Below the pieces are notes generated by a model. That model saw only the letters and a list, made by a program, of their open reading frames with translations, had not been told where the DNA came from and ran no database searches. Source: Aestuariivivens sediminicola (GTDB taxonomy: Bacteria; Bacteroidota; Bacteroidia; Flavobacteriales; Flavobacteriaceae). From it: a DNA stretch of 64,000 bases. The position numbers and the translations under genes are program-made. The DNA lies in assembly GCF_022662015.1 (NCBI RefSeq), contig NZ_JAKMCM010000002.1, positions 1 through 64,000 of the forward strand, given 5' to 3'. Below are positions 34,271 to 43,639 of the stretch, piece after piece (position 1 is the first letter of the stretch; each line of letters starts with the position of its first letter).

Positions 34271-37200
34271 TTAAACTGTTGTTAATTCTTCAACCATTGG
34301 TTCTTCAGTCTCAATACGCTTCAATGCGACTTTGTATTCTTTTGGCATCACCTTTACGAATTGCGGTAAATAGTCCTCCCAATTCTCTAAGATTTCAGTG
34401 CCCTTTTTGCTTTGTGTATAAGTGACATGTTTTTCAATAAGTCCCTTTAATTCCTCCGCATCGCTTTCCAATATTGGATCAAAATCTATTGTTTCCTCAT
34501 TGCAAAGGCCTTTTGTGAAATTCCCACTGGAATTCAATACATAGGCATAGCCTCCACTCATACCTGCTGCAAAATTTCTTCCCGTCTTACCCAGGACAAC
34601 GACTTTACCGCCGGTCATGTATTCACAGCAATGGTCGCCTACACCTTCAACAACGGCGATAGCTCCCGAATTACGCACCGCAAAGCGTTCACCGGCAATA
34701 CCATTTATATAGGCCTGACCTTCAACTGCACCAAACAGGCATACATTACCAACAATGATATTTTCTTCGGCCAAAAACGTTGCTTTTGAAGGTTTTTTCA
34801 CAATTATTTTTCCTCCGGATAAGCCCTTGCCAAGGTAATCGTTTGTATTTCCCTCAAGCATAAATGTCAGTCCATTTGCAGCAAAAGCACCAAAACTTTG
34901 ACCGGCTGATCCGGTAAAATTAACATTGAGGGTGTCCTCAGGTAGACCTAAATGCCCATATATTTTGGAGATTTCATTACTTAAGATGGCGCCAACGGTG
35001 CGATCTGTGTTTTTAATCTTGTAAGTAAGTGAGGTTTTCTCCTTTCTATATATCGCTTTGTGCGAGTCCATTAGAATTTTAAAATCAAGGAGGTCTTCCA
35101 AGTCATGATCCTGTTTTTCGGTGTTCTTAACAGGGAGCTTACTGTAAATAGAGGGTCTGTACAGTATACTGGATAAATCAAGTCCCTTAGCTTTATAGTG
35201 CTTAATGGCTTTGTTTGTATTTATCTTGTGTGTCTGTCCAACCATTTCATCTAAGGTCCTGAATCCTAATTGCGCCATAATGCCTCTCAATTCTTCGGCA
35301 ACATAGTAAAAGAAGTTGATGACATGTTCCGGAGTCCCCTTAAAGTTTTTGCGTAATTCCTTGTCCTGGGTGGCGACACCTACAGGACAGGTATTTAAAT
35401 GGCATTTACGCATCATAATACAACCCGAGGCAACAAGTGGAGCGGTCGCAAATCCGAATTCTTCCGCACCGAGAAGAGCAGCTATCGCTACATCACGCCC
35501 GGTTTTTAATTGCCCGTCGCATTCTACAACAATACGACTCCTCAACTTGTTTAAAACCAAAGTTTGTTGGGCCTCGGAGAGTCCGAGTTCCCAGGGTAAT
35601 CCCGCATGTTTTAAGGACGTTAATGGTGATGCTCCCGTACCGCCGTCGTAACCGGAAATAAGAACCACATCTGCTTTTGCTTTGGCCACACCCGCCGCAA
35701 TAGTTCCCACACCAACTTCGGACACTAATTTCACATTAATTCGAGCTTCCCGATTGGCATTCTTCAAATCGAAAATAAGCTGTGCCAAATCTTCAATGGA
35801 ATAGATATCATGGTGAGGCGGAGGTGAAATTAAGCCAACAAAGGGTGTTGAGTTTCGTGCTGCCGCAATCCACGGCAATACTTTTTCACCGGGTAATTGC
35901 CCGCCCTCACCGGGTTTTGCCCCCTGGGCCATTTTAATTTGAATTTCCCTGGCATTTGTAAGGTAATGTGACGTCACTCCAAAACGACCAGAGGCAACTT
36001 GTTTGATAGCAGAATTTCGGCTATCCCCATTGGGATCCGGATGAAAACGATTCCTGTCTTCACCGCCCTCTCCGGAATTCGATTTCCCACCAATACGATT
36101 CATGGCTATCGCGAGATTTTCATGAGCTTCACGTGAAATCGAACCATAAGACATTGCACCCGTTTTAAATCGCTTTACGATTTCTGTCCAGGGTTCTACT
36201 TCTTCAATGGGTATAGGGTTTAGGTTGTCAAATTCAAACAGGCCTCTAATGGTCATCAATCGCTCCGACTGCTCATTCACAGCTCTGGCATAGGTATCGT
36301 AACTTGCCTGGTCGCTTAGGCGCACAGCCTGCTGCAACTTCGCAACGGTAGTAGGGTTGAACATATGGCGCTCGCCATTTCGTCGCCATCGGTAATCACC
36401 GCCAATATTAAGCCCTAATCGTTTATCAATTAATTTGTCCGGATAAGCATATTTATAACGCTCGTTGATTTCTTTTTCTATTTCATAAAGGCCAATACCC
36501 TCTATTCGGGAAGCCGTATATGGAAAATATTTTTCAACAAATTGCGAATTGAATCCAACAATTTCGAATATTTGGGAACCCCTGTATGAATGAAGCGTAG
36601 AAATACCTATCTTATTCATAATCTTTAAAATACCCTTCCCAATGGCCTTATTAAAATTCTCAACTGCTTTATCTTCATCCATCCCGGTGATAAAACCTTC
36701 TTTCACCTGCATTCTAATTATTTCATTTACCATGTAAGGATTAATGGCACTGGCACCGTAACCAAATAATGTGGCAAAATGATGCGGTTCACGAGGTTCA
36801 GCAGACTCTATTATAATATCGAAGACCGAGCGTTTTCGTAAACGGTTCAACTGATGGTTTACATAGGAACAAGCCAATAAGGCGGGAATAGGTGCAAACT
36901 CTTGATTTACCCCTCTATCGGATAGAATGATAATATTAACTTTATTTTCAATGGCCTTCTCTACTTGCTTAATAATGTCTTCCAGGGCATCTTCCAAACC
37001 ATTCAGTCCTTGAGCTTTCGGATAGAGTATATGAATGGTTTCTGCTTTAAAGCTTTCGATTTGAATGGTTCTGATTTTTTCCAAATCGGCATTGGAAATA
37101 ACCGGATTTTGAATTCTCAATTTTCTGCACTGACGCTCTGTAATACTGAATATATTGCGGTCTTTACCTAAATTCAGAGAAATATCCGTAACAATTTCTT

Positions 37201-38785
37201 CGCGTATGCCATCTAAAGGTGGGTTGGTTACCTGTGCAAATAACTGTTTAAAATAATTGGAGATAAGTTGTGGCCTATCTGATAAAACGGCTAAAGGGGT
37301 GTCGGTACCCATAGATCCCAATGCTTCCTTGCCTTTAATGGCCATTGGTGTGATAATCTCCTGAATATCTTCAAACGTATAATTGAAGAGACGTTGCCTT
37401 GTTTTTATGTCAATCGTTTCTATCGGACAAGTATCATTGGTGTAGGGCACATCTCTTAAATGCAGACGTGTTTTGTCTAACCATTCTTTGTAAGGGCGCT
37501 CTGAAACGATCTTGCTTTTAATTTCTTCATCCTTGATGATGCGGCCTTTATTCATATCAACCAAGAACATTTTACCGGGTTCCAGTCGACCATGGCTCTC
37601 GATATCTTCAGGATCCAGGTCTACAACACCTATCTCTGACGACATAATCAGTTTACCGCTTTTCGTAACGGTGTATCGCGATGGGCGTAATCCGTTTCTG
37701 TCCAGAAGCGCACCAATATAATCGCCGTCGGTAAAGGGTATGGAAGCCGGACCATCCCAAGGTTCCATGATACAACAATTGTACTCGTAAAAGGCTTTTT
37801 TGCCTTCAGACATGGTCTTGTGCTTTTCCCAGGCCTCCGGAATCATCATCATCATTATTTCAGGTAAAGACCGTCCTGTATGGGTAAGTAGTTCAACCAC
37901 CATGTCCATAGATGCAGAATCGGATTTACCGGGCAGTATGATGGGAAATAACTTTTCAATATCCGGTCCGAAAATATCACTCTTCATAATTTCTTCCCGA
38001 ACACGCATTCGACTCACATTACCACGTAAGGTATTGATTTCACCATTTTGGCACATAAAACGGAAGGGCTGAGCCAATTCCCAGGTCGGCATGGTGTTGG
38101 TGGAAAATCTTTGATGCACCAACGCCAGGCGTGTAACCAGATCAATCTGCTGTAAATCGGTATAATACGGACCGATATCTTCGGGTTTAATTATGCCCTT
38201 GTATATAATTGTGGTATTGGATAAACTGGGTATATAAAAATAGGAGCTCTCGGATATTCTTGAATTAATAATTTCGTGTTCGGTAATTTTTCGGGCAGCG
38301 TATAATTTTGCTTTAAAGATAGGTTCATCAATGCCATCGGGTTTACCAATGAAAATCTGTTCAATTTTCGGTTCGGAAGCCTTAGCTATTTCCCCTAGTT
38401 GGGCCGAATCTACCGGAACTTCTCTCCAACCCAGAACCGTAAGGCCTTGAGCAATGATTTCCCTTTCGAAAATGGTCTTGCAATAGCGGTGTTGATTTCT
38501 GACTTTTGGTAAAAAAACCATACCCACGGCATAGTCTCGAGGCGCCGGTAAACTAAAGTTGCAAACGCGGTTAAAATAATCGTGAGGAATATCGATTAAC
38601 AGTCCTGCTCCATCACCTGTTTTACCATCGGCGCTAACGCCACCTCGATGCTGTAATTTCACCAGAATTTCAAGAGCGTCATGTATAATTTGATTCGTCT
38701 TTTCTCCTTTAAGGTTGCAAATAAAACCCGCGCCACAATTTTCGTGTTCATAATCAGGCGAGTAAAGTCCTTGTTTGTTCAACAT
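34271..38785 (-). CDS. gltB: Glutamate synthase large (alpha) subunit
   Basis: Transfers the amide of glutamine to 2-oxoglutarate. About 1,504 residues from ATG 38785; an in-frame ATG at 38794 adds three. The propeptide ends at the catalytic Cys of HENCGAGF. Domains in order: glutamine amidotransferase (to about 430), central domain, FMN-binding synthase domain (about 830-1200) with [13 protein letters not shown], the 3Fe-4S motif [13 protein letters not shown], and a C-terminal GXGXG helix domain. It is transcribed away from the porin/P-II/amt operon and shares a 500-bp regulatory region with it. Confidence 0.96.
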   Translation of the reverse strand: MLNKQGLYSPDYEHENCGAGFICNLKGEKTNQIIHDALEILVKLQHRGGVSADGKTGDGAGLLIDIPHDYFNRVCNFSLPAPRDYAVGMVFLPKVRNQHRYCKTIFEREIIAQGLTVLGWREVPVDSAQLGEIAKASEPKIEQIFIGKPDGIDEPIFKAKLYAARKITEHEIINSRISESSYFYIPSLSNTTIIYKGIIKPEDIGPYYTDLQQIDLVTRLALVHQRFSTNTMPTWELAQPFRFMCQNGEINTLRGNVSRMRVREEIMKSDIFGPDIEKLFPIILPGKSDSASMDMVVELLTHTGRSLPEIMMMMIPEAWEKHKTMSEGKKAFYEYNCCIMEPWDGPASIPFTDGDYIGALLDRNGLRPSRYTVTKSGKLIMSSEIGVVDLDPEDIESHGRLEPGKMFLVDMNKGRIIKDEEIKSKIVSERPYKEWLDKTRLHLRDVPYTNDTCPIETIDIKTRQRLFNYTFEDIQEIITPMAIKGKEALGSMGTDTPLAVLSDRPQLISNYFKQLFAQVTNPPLDGIREEIVTDISLNLGKDRNIFSITERQCRKLRIQNPVISNADLEKIRTIQIESFKAETIHILYPKAQGLNGLEDALEDIIKQVEKAIENKVNIIILSDRGVNQEFAPIPALLACSYVNHQLNRLRKRSVFDIIIESAEPREPHHFATLFGYGASAINPYMVNEIIRMQVKEGFITGMDEDKAVENFNKAIGKGILKIMNKIGISTLHSYRGSQIFEIVGFNSQFVEKYFPYTASRIEGIGLYEIEKEINERYKYAYPDKLIDKRLGLNIGGDYRWRRNGERHMFNPTTVAKLQQAVRLSDQASYDTYARAVNEQSERLMTIRGLFEFDNLNPIPIEEVEPWTEIVKRFKTGAMSYGSISREAHENLAIAMNRIGGKSNSGEGGEDRNRFHPDPNGDSRNSAIKQVASGRFGVTSHYLTNAREIQIKMAQGAKPGEGGQLPGEKVLPWIAAARNSTPFVGLISPPPHHDIYSIEDLAQLIFDLKNANREARINVKLVSEVGVGTIAAGVAKAKADVVLISGYDGGTGASPLTSLKHAGLPWELGLSEAQQTLVLNKLRSRIVVECDGQLKTGRDVAIAALLGAEEFGFATAPLVASGCIMMRKCHLNTCPVGVATQDKELRKNFKGTPEHVINFFYYVAEELRGIMAQLGFRTLDEMVGQTHKINTNKAIKHYKAKGLDLSSILYRPSIYSKLPVKNTEKQDHDLEDLLDFKILMDSHKAIYRKEKTSLTYKIKNTDRTVGAILSNEISKIYGHLGLPEDTLNVNFTGSAGQSFGAFAANGLTFMLEGNTNDYLGKGLSGGKIIVKKPSKATFLAEENIIVGNVCLFGAVEGQAYINGIAGERFAVRNSGAIAVVEGVGDHCCEYMTGGKVVVLGKTGRNFAAGMSGGYAYVLNSSGNFTKGLCNEETIDFDPILESDAEELKGLIEKHVTYTQSKKGTEILENWEDYLPQFVKVMPKEYKVALKRIETEEPMVEELTTV

Positions 38786-39100
38786 AATCAACAATTTTTG
38801 ATTTAAAAATCATGAGTTGGAAAAGCTAATATAGATACTAGACTTCGAATTTCAATGATGTCAATTTCATTATTTCGATTTTCGAGGCATTGCCATTAGA
38901 AAAATAAGTATATATCAATTATTACGGCATATTTTAATAAAAATTCAATAGATGAAATCCACTAATAAATGTGCATCTATGAATTAATATCAACGATTAT
39001 TGAATTTAATGAAATTAAAACCATTAAAAAAGTAAAAACGCTGATAATTATTCAATGATTTAAATTGTAAAAAATTTAAAAAATCATATTATATAATTTA

Positions 39101-39177
39101 TACCCTCAAAAAAAAGGGGGTAAAAATGAAAGATTGATAAAAATCATTTTTTTACCCCTAAAATATATGGGGGTAAA
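39101..39177. promoter_or_regulatory. Twin TACCC...GGGGGTAAA elements, candidate operator
   Basis: Element 1: TACCC at 39101-39105 and GGGGGTAAA at 39116-39124. Element 2: TTTACCCC at 39151-39158 and GGGGGTAAA at 39169-39177. The elements repeat at 52-53 bp, close to five helical turns. G/C runs of this kind stand out in an otherwise almost pure AT region, 114 bp upstream of the porin ATG. Confidence 0.6.
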
Positions 39178-39214
39178 TTTATTTTAATATAGTTTTACGC
39201 CGTTCTTAAGGAAA

Positions 39215-39275
39215 TTTTTAGGTCTTTATACAAATAATAATAACCAAAAATCAACTCAAAACTGAGACCTAAAAA
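39215..39275 (+). promoter_or_regulatory. Long-range inverted repeat in the porin leader
   Basis: TTTTTAGGTCT (39215-39225) and AGACCTAAAAA (39265-39275) are perfect 11-bp complements separated by 39 nt, ending 15 bp before the ATG. In RNA this would form a stem next to the translation start; in DNA it could be a pair of protein half-sites. Confidence 0.5.
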
Positions 39276-39290
39276 AAATAATAACTTAAA

Positions 39291-40304
39291 ATGAAAACTA
39301 TTATGAAAAAACTTATTACACTTTCAATGCTTTTTATGGCAACAGTAGTATTTGCTCAGGAAGAAGCTGAAAAAAAATTATCTATCAGCGGTAGTGTAGA
39401 CGCTTATTTTCAAACCTATCTAACAGCTCCTGACAATCAAGGCGTTGCATTTGGAACTGCTTTTGCAGAGCAATCAGGGTTTGCAATTGGTATGGCAAAC
39501 ATTATTGTTAGTTATGAGGGCGAAAAAGTAGGTGCCGTACTTGATCTGGTGACTGGACCAAGAGGTGCAGGTGCCACTTTTAACACAGATATTGTTGACG
39601 GTATAGTAAATCAAGCTTATGTATACTGGAATGTATCTGAAGGGACTACCCTTACCCTGGGTCGATGGAATACATTCTTAGGTTACGAAGTTATTGCTCC
39701 TGCCGCAAACTTCAACTACAGCTGTTCTTATTTATTTTCCAATGGGCCTTTCTCGCATGTCGGGTTAAAGGCAGATTTTGCTTTATCTGATGATGTAAGC
39801 TTAATGTTGGCTATTACAAATCCTTGGGATACCAATAATATTTCATACTCTGGTGAGTATGGACTTGGGGCACAATTAGGATTTTATGGCCAATACCTAA
39901 ACTTGTATTACGACAGTGATGAGGATGATGGATTAGGATTCGAAATTGATTATACTGGTGGTTTCGACCTATCAGAGTCCTTTTTCTTAGGAATCAATGC
40001 TGCTTATAATGACAAAGATGGTTCAGGTTTCTATGGTGCTGCATTATATCCTCAAGTGGCAACTAGCGATTCTTTTAGCCTTGGTTTAAGAGGTGAATAT
40101 TTTGGATTGCACGGTGACGATAATCCAGATGAAGAAAGCGTATTAGGGCTCACTTTAACAGGTAGTTACACTGTTGAAAACTTAATCATCAAACCGGAAA
40201 TAAGATTGGACTCTTGGAGTGACGCCATGCCTTATATAGATAATGATGGAGCTGCATCCGATAATTTAGCAGCCTTTACTTTAGCCGCAATCTACTCATT
40301 CTAA
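39291..40304 (+). CDS. Outer-membrane beta-barrel porin (BBP2/OmpL-like)
   Basis: 337 residues. A signal peptide (MKTIMKKLITLSMLFMATVVFAQ) is followed by SISGSVDAYFQTYL and regularly spaced strands such as GLKADFALSDDVSLMLAIT, ending FTLAAIYSF with the terminal Phe of outer-membrane barrels. The architecture matches the putative beta-barrel porin-2 family. It lies upstream of P-II and amt in the same direction, which suggests entry of ammonium or a small nitrogen compound. A terminator follows, so the downstream genes rely on read-through or another promoter. Confidence 0.85.
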   Translation: MKTIMKKLITLSMLFMATVVFAQEEAEKKLSISGSVDAYFQTYLTAPDNQGVAFGTAFAEQSGFAIGMANIIVSYEGEKVGAVLDLVTGPRGAGATFNTDIVDGIVNQAYVYWNVSEGTTLTLGRWNTFLGYEVIAPAANFNYSCSYLFSNGPFSHVGLKADFALSDDVSLMLAITNPWDTNNISYSGEYGLGAQLGFYGQYLNLYYDSDEDDGLGFEIDYTGGFDLSESFFLGINAAYNDKDGSGFYGAALYPQVATSDSFSLGLRGEYFGLHGDDNPDEESVLGLTLTGSYTVENLIIKPEIRLDSWSDAMPYIDNDGAASDNLAAFTLAAIYSF

Positions 40305-40317
40305 TATAAACCAACAG

Positions 40318-40346
40318 TGCATTCCGGAAACGGAATGCATTGTTTT
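40318..40346 (+). terminator. Intrinsic terminator after porin gene
   Basis: TGCATTCCG and CGGAATGCA form a 9-bp stem with a GAAA tetraloop, followed by TTGTTTTCTT. The short, imperfect T-tract may allow partial read-through into P-II/amt. Confidence 0.8.
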
Positions 40347-40501
40347 CTTAAAATATAGTTACTAACCGATAAAAATAATTAGCATGTCTTTACTTGAAAC
40401 GTCTGTGAATGTTCTTGAAAAAGAGTTTCTAGATTGATCCAGACAAGGACTATTCCTTATATTGTCGCTTTTGTAACTGACTAATTAAATTTTACATTAT
40501 T

Positions 40502-40840
40502 ATGAAAAAAATTGAAGCAATTATTAGAAAGTCCAAGTACAGTGCAGTAAAAGAAGCATTGCATGATGTTGGCGTAAATTTTTTCTCATACTGGGATGTT
40601 ACCGGATTGGGGAATGAAAAGGAAGGACATGTTTACAGAGGCATCTCCTATAGTACAAGTGATATTCAACGTAGGTTTTTATCCATAGTTGTGAATGATG
40701 ATTTTGAAGAGGCCACGATACAGGCCATATTAAAGTCGGCCGCAACTGGTGAAGTAGGTGACGGTAAAATCTTTGTGTCCGATGTCACAGAGGTTTACAG
40801 GATACGAACCGGAGAAAATGGAGGAGAAACTTTAAGATAA
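40502..40840 (+). CDS. Nitrogen regulatory protein P-II (GlnK-like)
   Basis: 112 residues. The C-terminal signature GEVGDGKIFVSDV and RIRTGENGG are standard, and the protein starts KKIEAIIRKSKYSAVKEAL. It should bind ATP/ADP and 2-oxoglutarate and gate the ammonium channel encoded 22 bp downstream. The T-loop reads GLGNEKEGHVYRGISY. Compared with E. coli GlnB/GlnK it is one residue shorter, and Glu stands where the ligand-binding Gln39 would be. The Tyr equivalent to the uridylylated Tyr51 is present. Confidence 0.93.
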   Translation: MKKIEAIIRKSKYSAVKEALHDVGVNFFSYWDVTGLGNEKEGHVYRGISYSTSDIQRRFLSIVVNDDFEEATIQAILKSAATGEVGDGKIFVSDVTEVYRIRTGENGGETLR

Positions 40841-40862
40841 TAATTATCAAATACTAAAAATT

Positions 40863-42080
40863 ATGGAATTACTTACAACAAATAATGTATGGATGATGAT
40901 CTGTACGGCTCTAGTTTTCTTTATGCATGCGGGATTTGCATTTTTGGAAATTGGATTAACGAGACAAAAAAACACAATAAACATATTGTTTAAAAATATC
41001 TTTATTATCACGGTAGGATTACTGTTGTATTACCTGGTTGGATTTAATTTAATGTATCCAGGTGAATTCAATGGGTATCTTGGTTCTATCGTTCCAGGCA
41101 TTGCACCTCCTGAAAATGGGATGACTCCAGACTATGCCGATGGAGGTTATACATGGTGGACCGACTTTTTATTCCAGGGGATGTTTGCTGCCACAGCGGC
41201 AACCATTGTGTCCGGAGCTGTAGCTGAACGGATTAAAATCGGACCGTTTATGATTTTTACTGTATTGTATGTCGGTCTGATATACCCAATAGCAGGCTCA
41301 TGGAAATGGGGAGGCGGATTTTTAGATGAATTAGGTTTCTACGATTTCGCTGGTTCTACATTAGTACATTCTGTTGGTGGATGGGCTGCGCTAATTGCCG
41401 TGTTCTTATTAGGCCCTAGAATTGGAAAATATAAGGACGGTAAGCCTCAGGCTATACCAGGGCACAATATTCCATTGGCCACTGCCGGGGTGTTGATACT
41501 TTGGTTAGGATGGTTTGGGTTTAATGGAGGTTCCGTACTTTCAGCCGACCCTGAATTAACATCAATTACCTTGGTAACCACATGTTTGGCCGCTGCTGCC
41601 GGAGGTGTTGTTGCAGCATTTGTATCCTTCTTGAAATTTAAGAACCTGGATTTAACCATGTTCCTCAATGGAATCCTTGGTGGTTTGGTTGGTATTACAG
41701 CGGGAGCAGATGTCATGACACCGGAAAGTGCTATTCTAATTGGTGCTATAGCAGGTGCGCTTATTGTATTTGCGGTAAGTACTATCGACAGATTACGTTT
41801 GGACGATCCTGTTGGAGCCATTGCAGTACACTTAATTTGTGGTATCTGGGGAACTCTGGCTGTTGGTATATTCTCAACCAACCCGGATCATAATTTTATG
41901 GCCCAGTTAACTGGTGTTGCTTCCTATGCTGCCATATGTATTGTGTCTTCATTCCTGATTATCTTCACATTGAAGAAGATCGTTGGTATCAGAGTTTCTG
42001 AAAAAGAAGAACTGGAAGGCTTGGATTCCCATGAACATGGTATGGATGCCTATGCAGACTTCAGGATGAATGAACATTAA
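40863..42080 (+). CDS. amt: Ammonium transporter, Amt family
   Basis: 405 residues with 11 transmembrane helices. The twin-histidine pore residues are at His169 (STLVHSVGG) and His323 (AIAVHLICG), and WWTDFLFQGMFAATAATIVSGAVAERI is the typical helix III-IV region. It conducts ammonium into the cell and is normally shut by P-II when nitrogen is plentiful. The gene follows P-II after 22 bp, the common glnK-amtB arrangement. There is no N-terminal signal peptide. Confidence 0.96.
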   Translation: MELLTTNNVWMMICTALVFFMHAGFAFLEIGLTRQKNTINILFKNIFIITVGLLLYYLVGFNLMYPGEFNGYLGSIVPGIAPPENGMTPDYADGGYTWWTDFLFQGMFAATAATIVSGAVAERIKIGPFMIFTVLYVGLIYPIAGSWKWGGGFLDELGFYDFAGSTLVHSVGGWAALIAVFLLGPRIGKYKDGKPQAIPGHNIPLATAGVLILWLGWFGFNGGSVLSADPELTSITLVTTCLAAAAGGVVAAFVSFLKFKNLDLTMFLNGILGGLVGITAGADVMTPESAILIGAIAGALIVFAVSTIDRLRLDDPVGAIAVHLICGIWGTLAVGIFSTNPDHNFMAQLTGVASYAAICIVSSFLIIFTLKKIVGIRVSEKEELEGLDSHEHGMDAYADFRMNEH

Positions 42081-42103
42081 TAATCATTTTACCAGATAAA
42101 AAA

Positions 42104-42132
42104 AACGCTCCGAAATACGGAGCGTTTTTTTA
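42104..42132. terminator. Bidirectional terminator between amt and amidohydrolase
   Basis: AACGCTCCG (42104-42112) and CGGAGCGTT (42118-42126) with a 5-nt loop, flanked by A-runs on the left and T-runs on the right. It can serve both convergent genes. Confidence 0.9.
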
Positions 42133-42153
42133 TTCATTTGTGGAAAATTTGAA

Positions 42154-43572
42154 TTATCGGATACCCACCAGGCCCCTGGCAGCTTCAAATAATTTTTTAG
42201 AGTTGTAGCCCCTTCCATTTTTAAAAACGGTCTCGATACTTCTAATGGCATTGATGTTTTCGCTGATATCTTCATTTAAAATAATGAGGTCCGCTATTTT
42301 TGACGGTTCCAAAGTTCCTATACTCTGACTTTGTTCCAGGTATGTTGCTCCATGAAGTGTGCAAATTTTAACGGCTTCTGGGATGCTGAAACCCATTTCA
42401 ACAAATAATTCCAACAGGCGCATATTGGCATACCCGGCTACGATCCTTCCATCGTATGTGGGGTCTGTGCCGGCAACGAGTAATCCACCGGCATCATAAA
42501 AGGCCTTTTCCCATATTTTTGATTTATTAAAAAGTTCATAATCCAAACTGTCACGACCTTGTTTGCTAACCCATCTTTTATAGACTTTATCCCTTGCAGT
42601 CGAATACAGGGCATCGATACCTCCTCCGGGAACAACTTCTCTGTTTGTATAAGGTTCGAAGACGTTGATGGTTGAGGTGAGTGCGACTTTTTTCTCAACT
42701 AAATGTGCAATGAGGTCACTCATCTCCACGGAATTGACAGGTAATTCAAGCAAGGATTTACGCTGTTTGAATGGATCGCAGTCGTTCGATTTTTTGTCTT
42801 TTACAAAGTCACTGCTCACAAAAAAGCCATGCTCAAGATTATCAATGCCAATATCGGCCGCTTCCCTGTAGGTTATGGAACACAAATGCCCGGTCACTTT
42901 TAATTTTCTCTTATGGGCGGCATTGACAATGGCCTTTAAATCGGCATGCGTTATGAAATTGTAAACCTTGAAGGATGTGACTCCCATTTCGGCATAAAAG
43001 TTCACCATTTTTTCTGCTTGTTCAGAAGACCTGAAAGCACCTGTTTCAAAAATCCCGAGACCTTCACGATCCAGGAAAGGGCTTGTAACATCCATTTTGG
43101 GACCTGGAATTGCACCGTTTTGAATAGCGCTGTTTATATTGATATCGGCCTGAGGCATTATACTTCCAGCTGTACGCATGGTAGTGACGCCTCCGGCTAA
43201 GTATAGCTTTGGAAATGAATAACTCATCTGATTGAGACCGAAATTTGTTCCCGGGGTGGCCTTCGGATAAAATAAATGTTCATGCAACATGACCAGTCCG
43301 GGAATGGCACTTTTTCCCTGCATATCTATAACAGTGACACTGTCGGGGAAAATCAAATCTTCGCCAATCTCAATAATACGATCATTATGAATAAGAATAT
43401 CCTGATTATACAAGGGAGGATTGCCCGTACCATCGACCAGAGTCAAATTCTGTAAGACATAATGTCCCATAGGATAGGTCACAAATGATTGTGTTACTTC
43501 GGAAATGGCAGTTTGACCACATGTGGATGCATATACGGCAATACATGCAATTGTAATACATAGACGCTTCAT
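42154..43572 (-). CDS. Secreted amidohydrolase family protein
   Basis: 472 residues. A signal peptide (MKRLCITIACIAVYASTCGQ) precedes a metal-dependent hydrolase: GKSAIPGLVMLHEHLFYP holds the paired His near the first strand, then KVTGHLCS, DNLEHGFF and LLVAGTDPTYDG supply further metal and catalytic residues. The late GTLEPSKIADLIILNEDI is the family's closing beta-sandwich. Candidate substrates are imidazolone-, dihydropyrimidine- or dipeptide-like molecules in the periplasm; the exact one is unknown. Confidence 0.88.
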   Translation of the reverse strand: MKRLCITIACIAVYASTCGQTAISEVTQSFVTYPMGHYVLQNLTLVDGTGNPPLYNQDILIHNDRIIEIGEDLIFPDSVTVIDMQGKSAIPGLVMLHEHLFYPKATPGTNFGLNQMSYSFPKLYLAGGVTTMRTAGSIMPQADININSAIQNGAIPGPKMDVTSPFLDREGLGIFETGAFRSSEQAEKMVNFYAEMGVTSFKVYNFITHADLKAIVNAAHKRKLKVTGHLCSITYREAADIGIDNLEHGFFVSSDFVKDKKSNDCDPFKQRKSLLELPVNSVEMSDLIAHLVEKKVALTSTINVFEPYTNREVVPGGGIDALYSTARDKVYKRWVSKQGRDSLDYELFNKSKIWEKAFYDAGGLLVAGTDPTYDGRIVAGYANMRLLELFVEMGFSIPEAVKICTLHGATYLEQSQSIGTLEPSKIADLIILNEDISENINAIRSIETVFKNGRGYNSKKLFEAARGLVGIR

Positions 43573-43639
43573 AATAGTTAATTGAAGAATAAGGTCTATG
43601 AATATAATAAATAATATACTAGTACATTAAAATAAATTC

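Larger units (their letters stand above)
38795..39290. promoter_or_regulatory. Divergent regulatory region between gltB and porin/P-II/amt
   Basis: 496 bp of very AT-rich DNA with no gene. It contains two similar inverted-repeat elements (39101-39124 and 39151-39177) and, in the porin leader, a long-range inverted repeat (39215-39225 with 39265-39275). No exact TAnnTTTG box was found for either direction. Confidence 0.6.

Noticed and set aside
35316-35651. Open frames opposite gltB, and similar antisense frames opposite other genes
   Set aside because: They mirror well-conserved coding sequence, lack family features, and have no promoter or spacing of their own.
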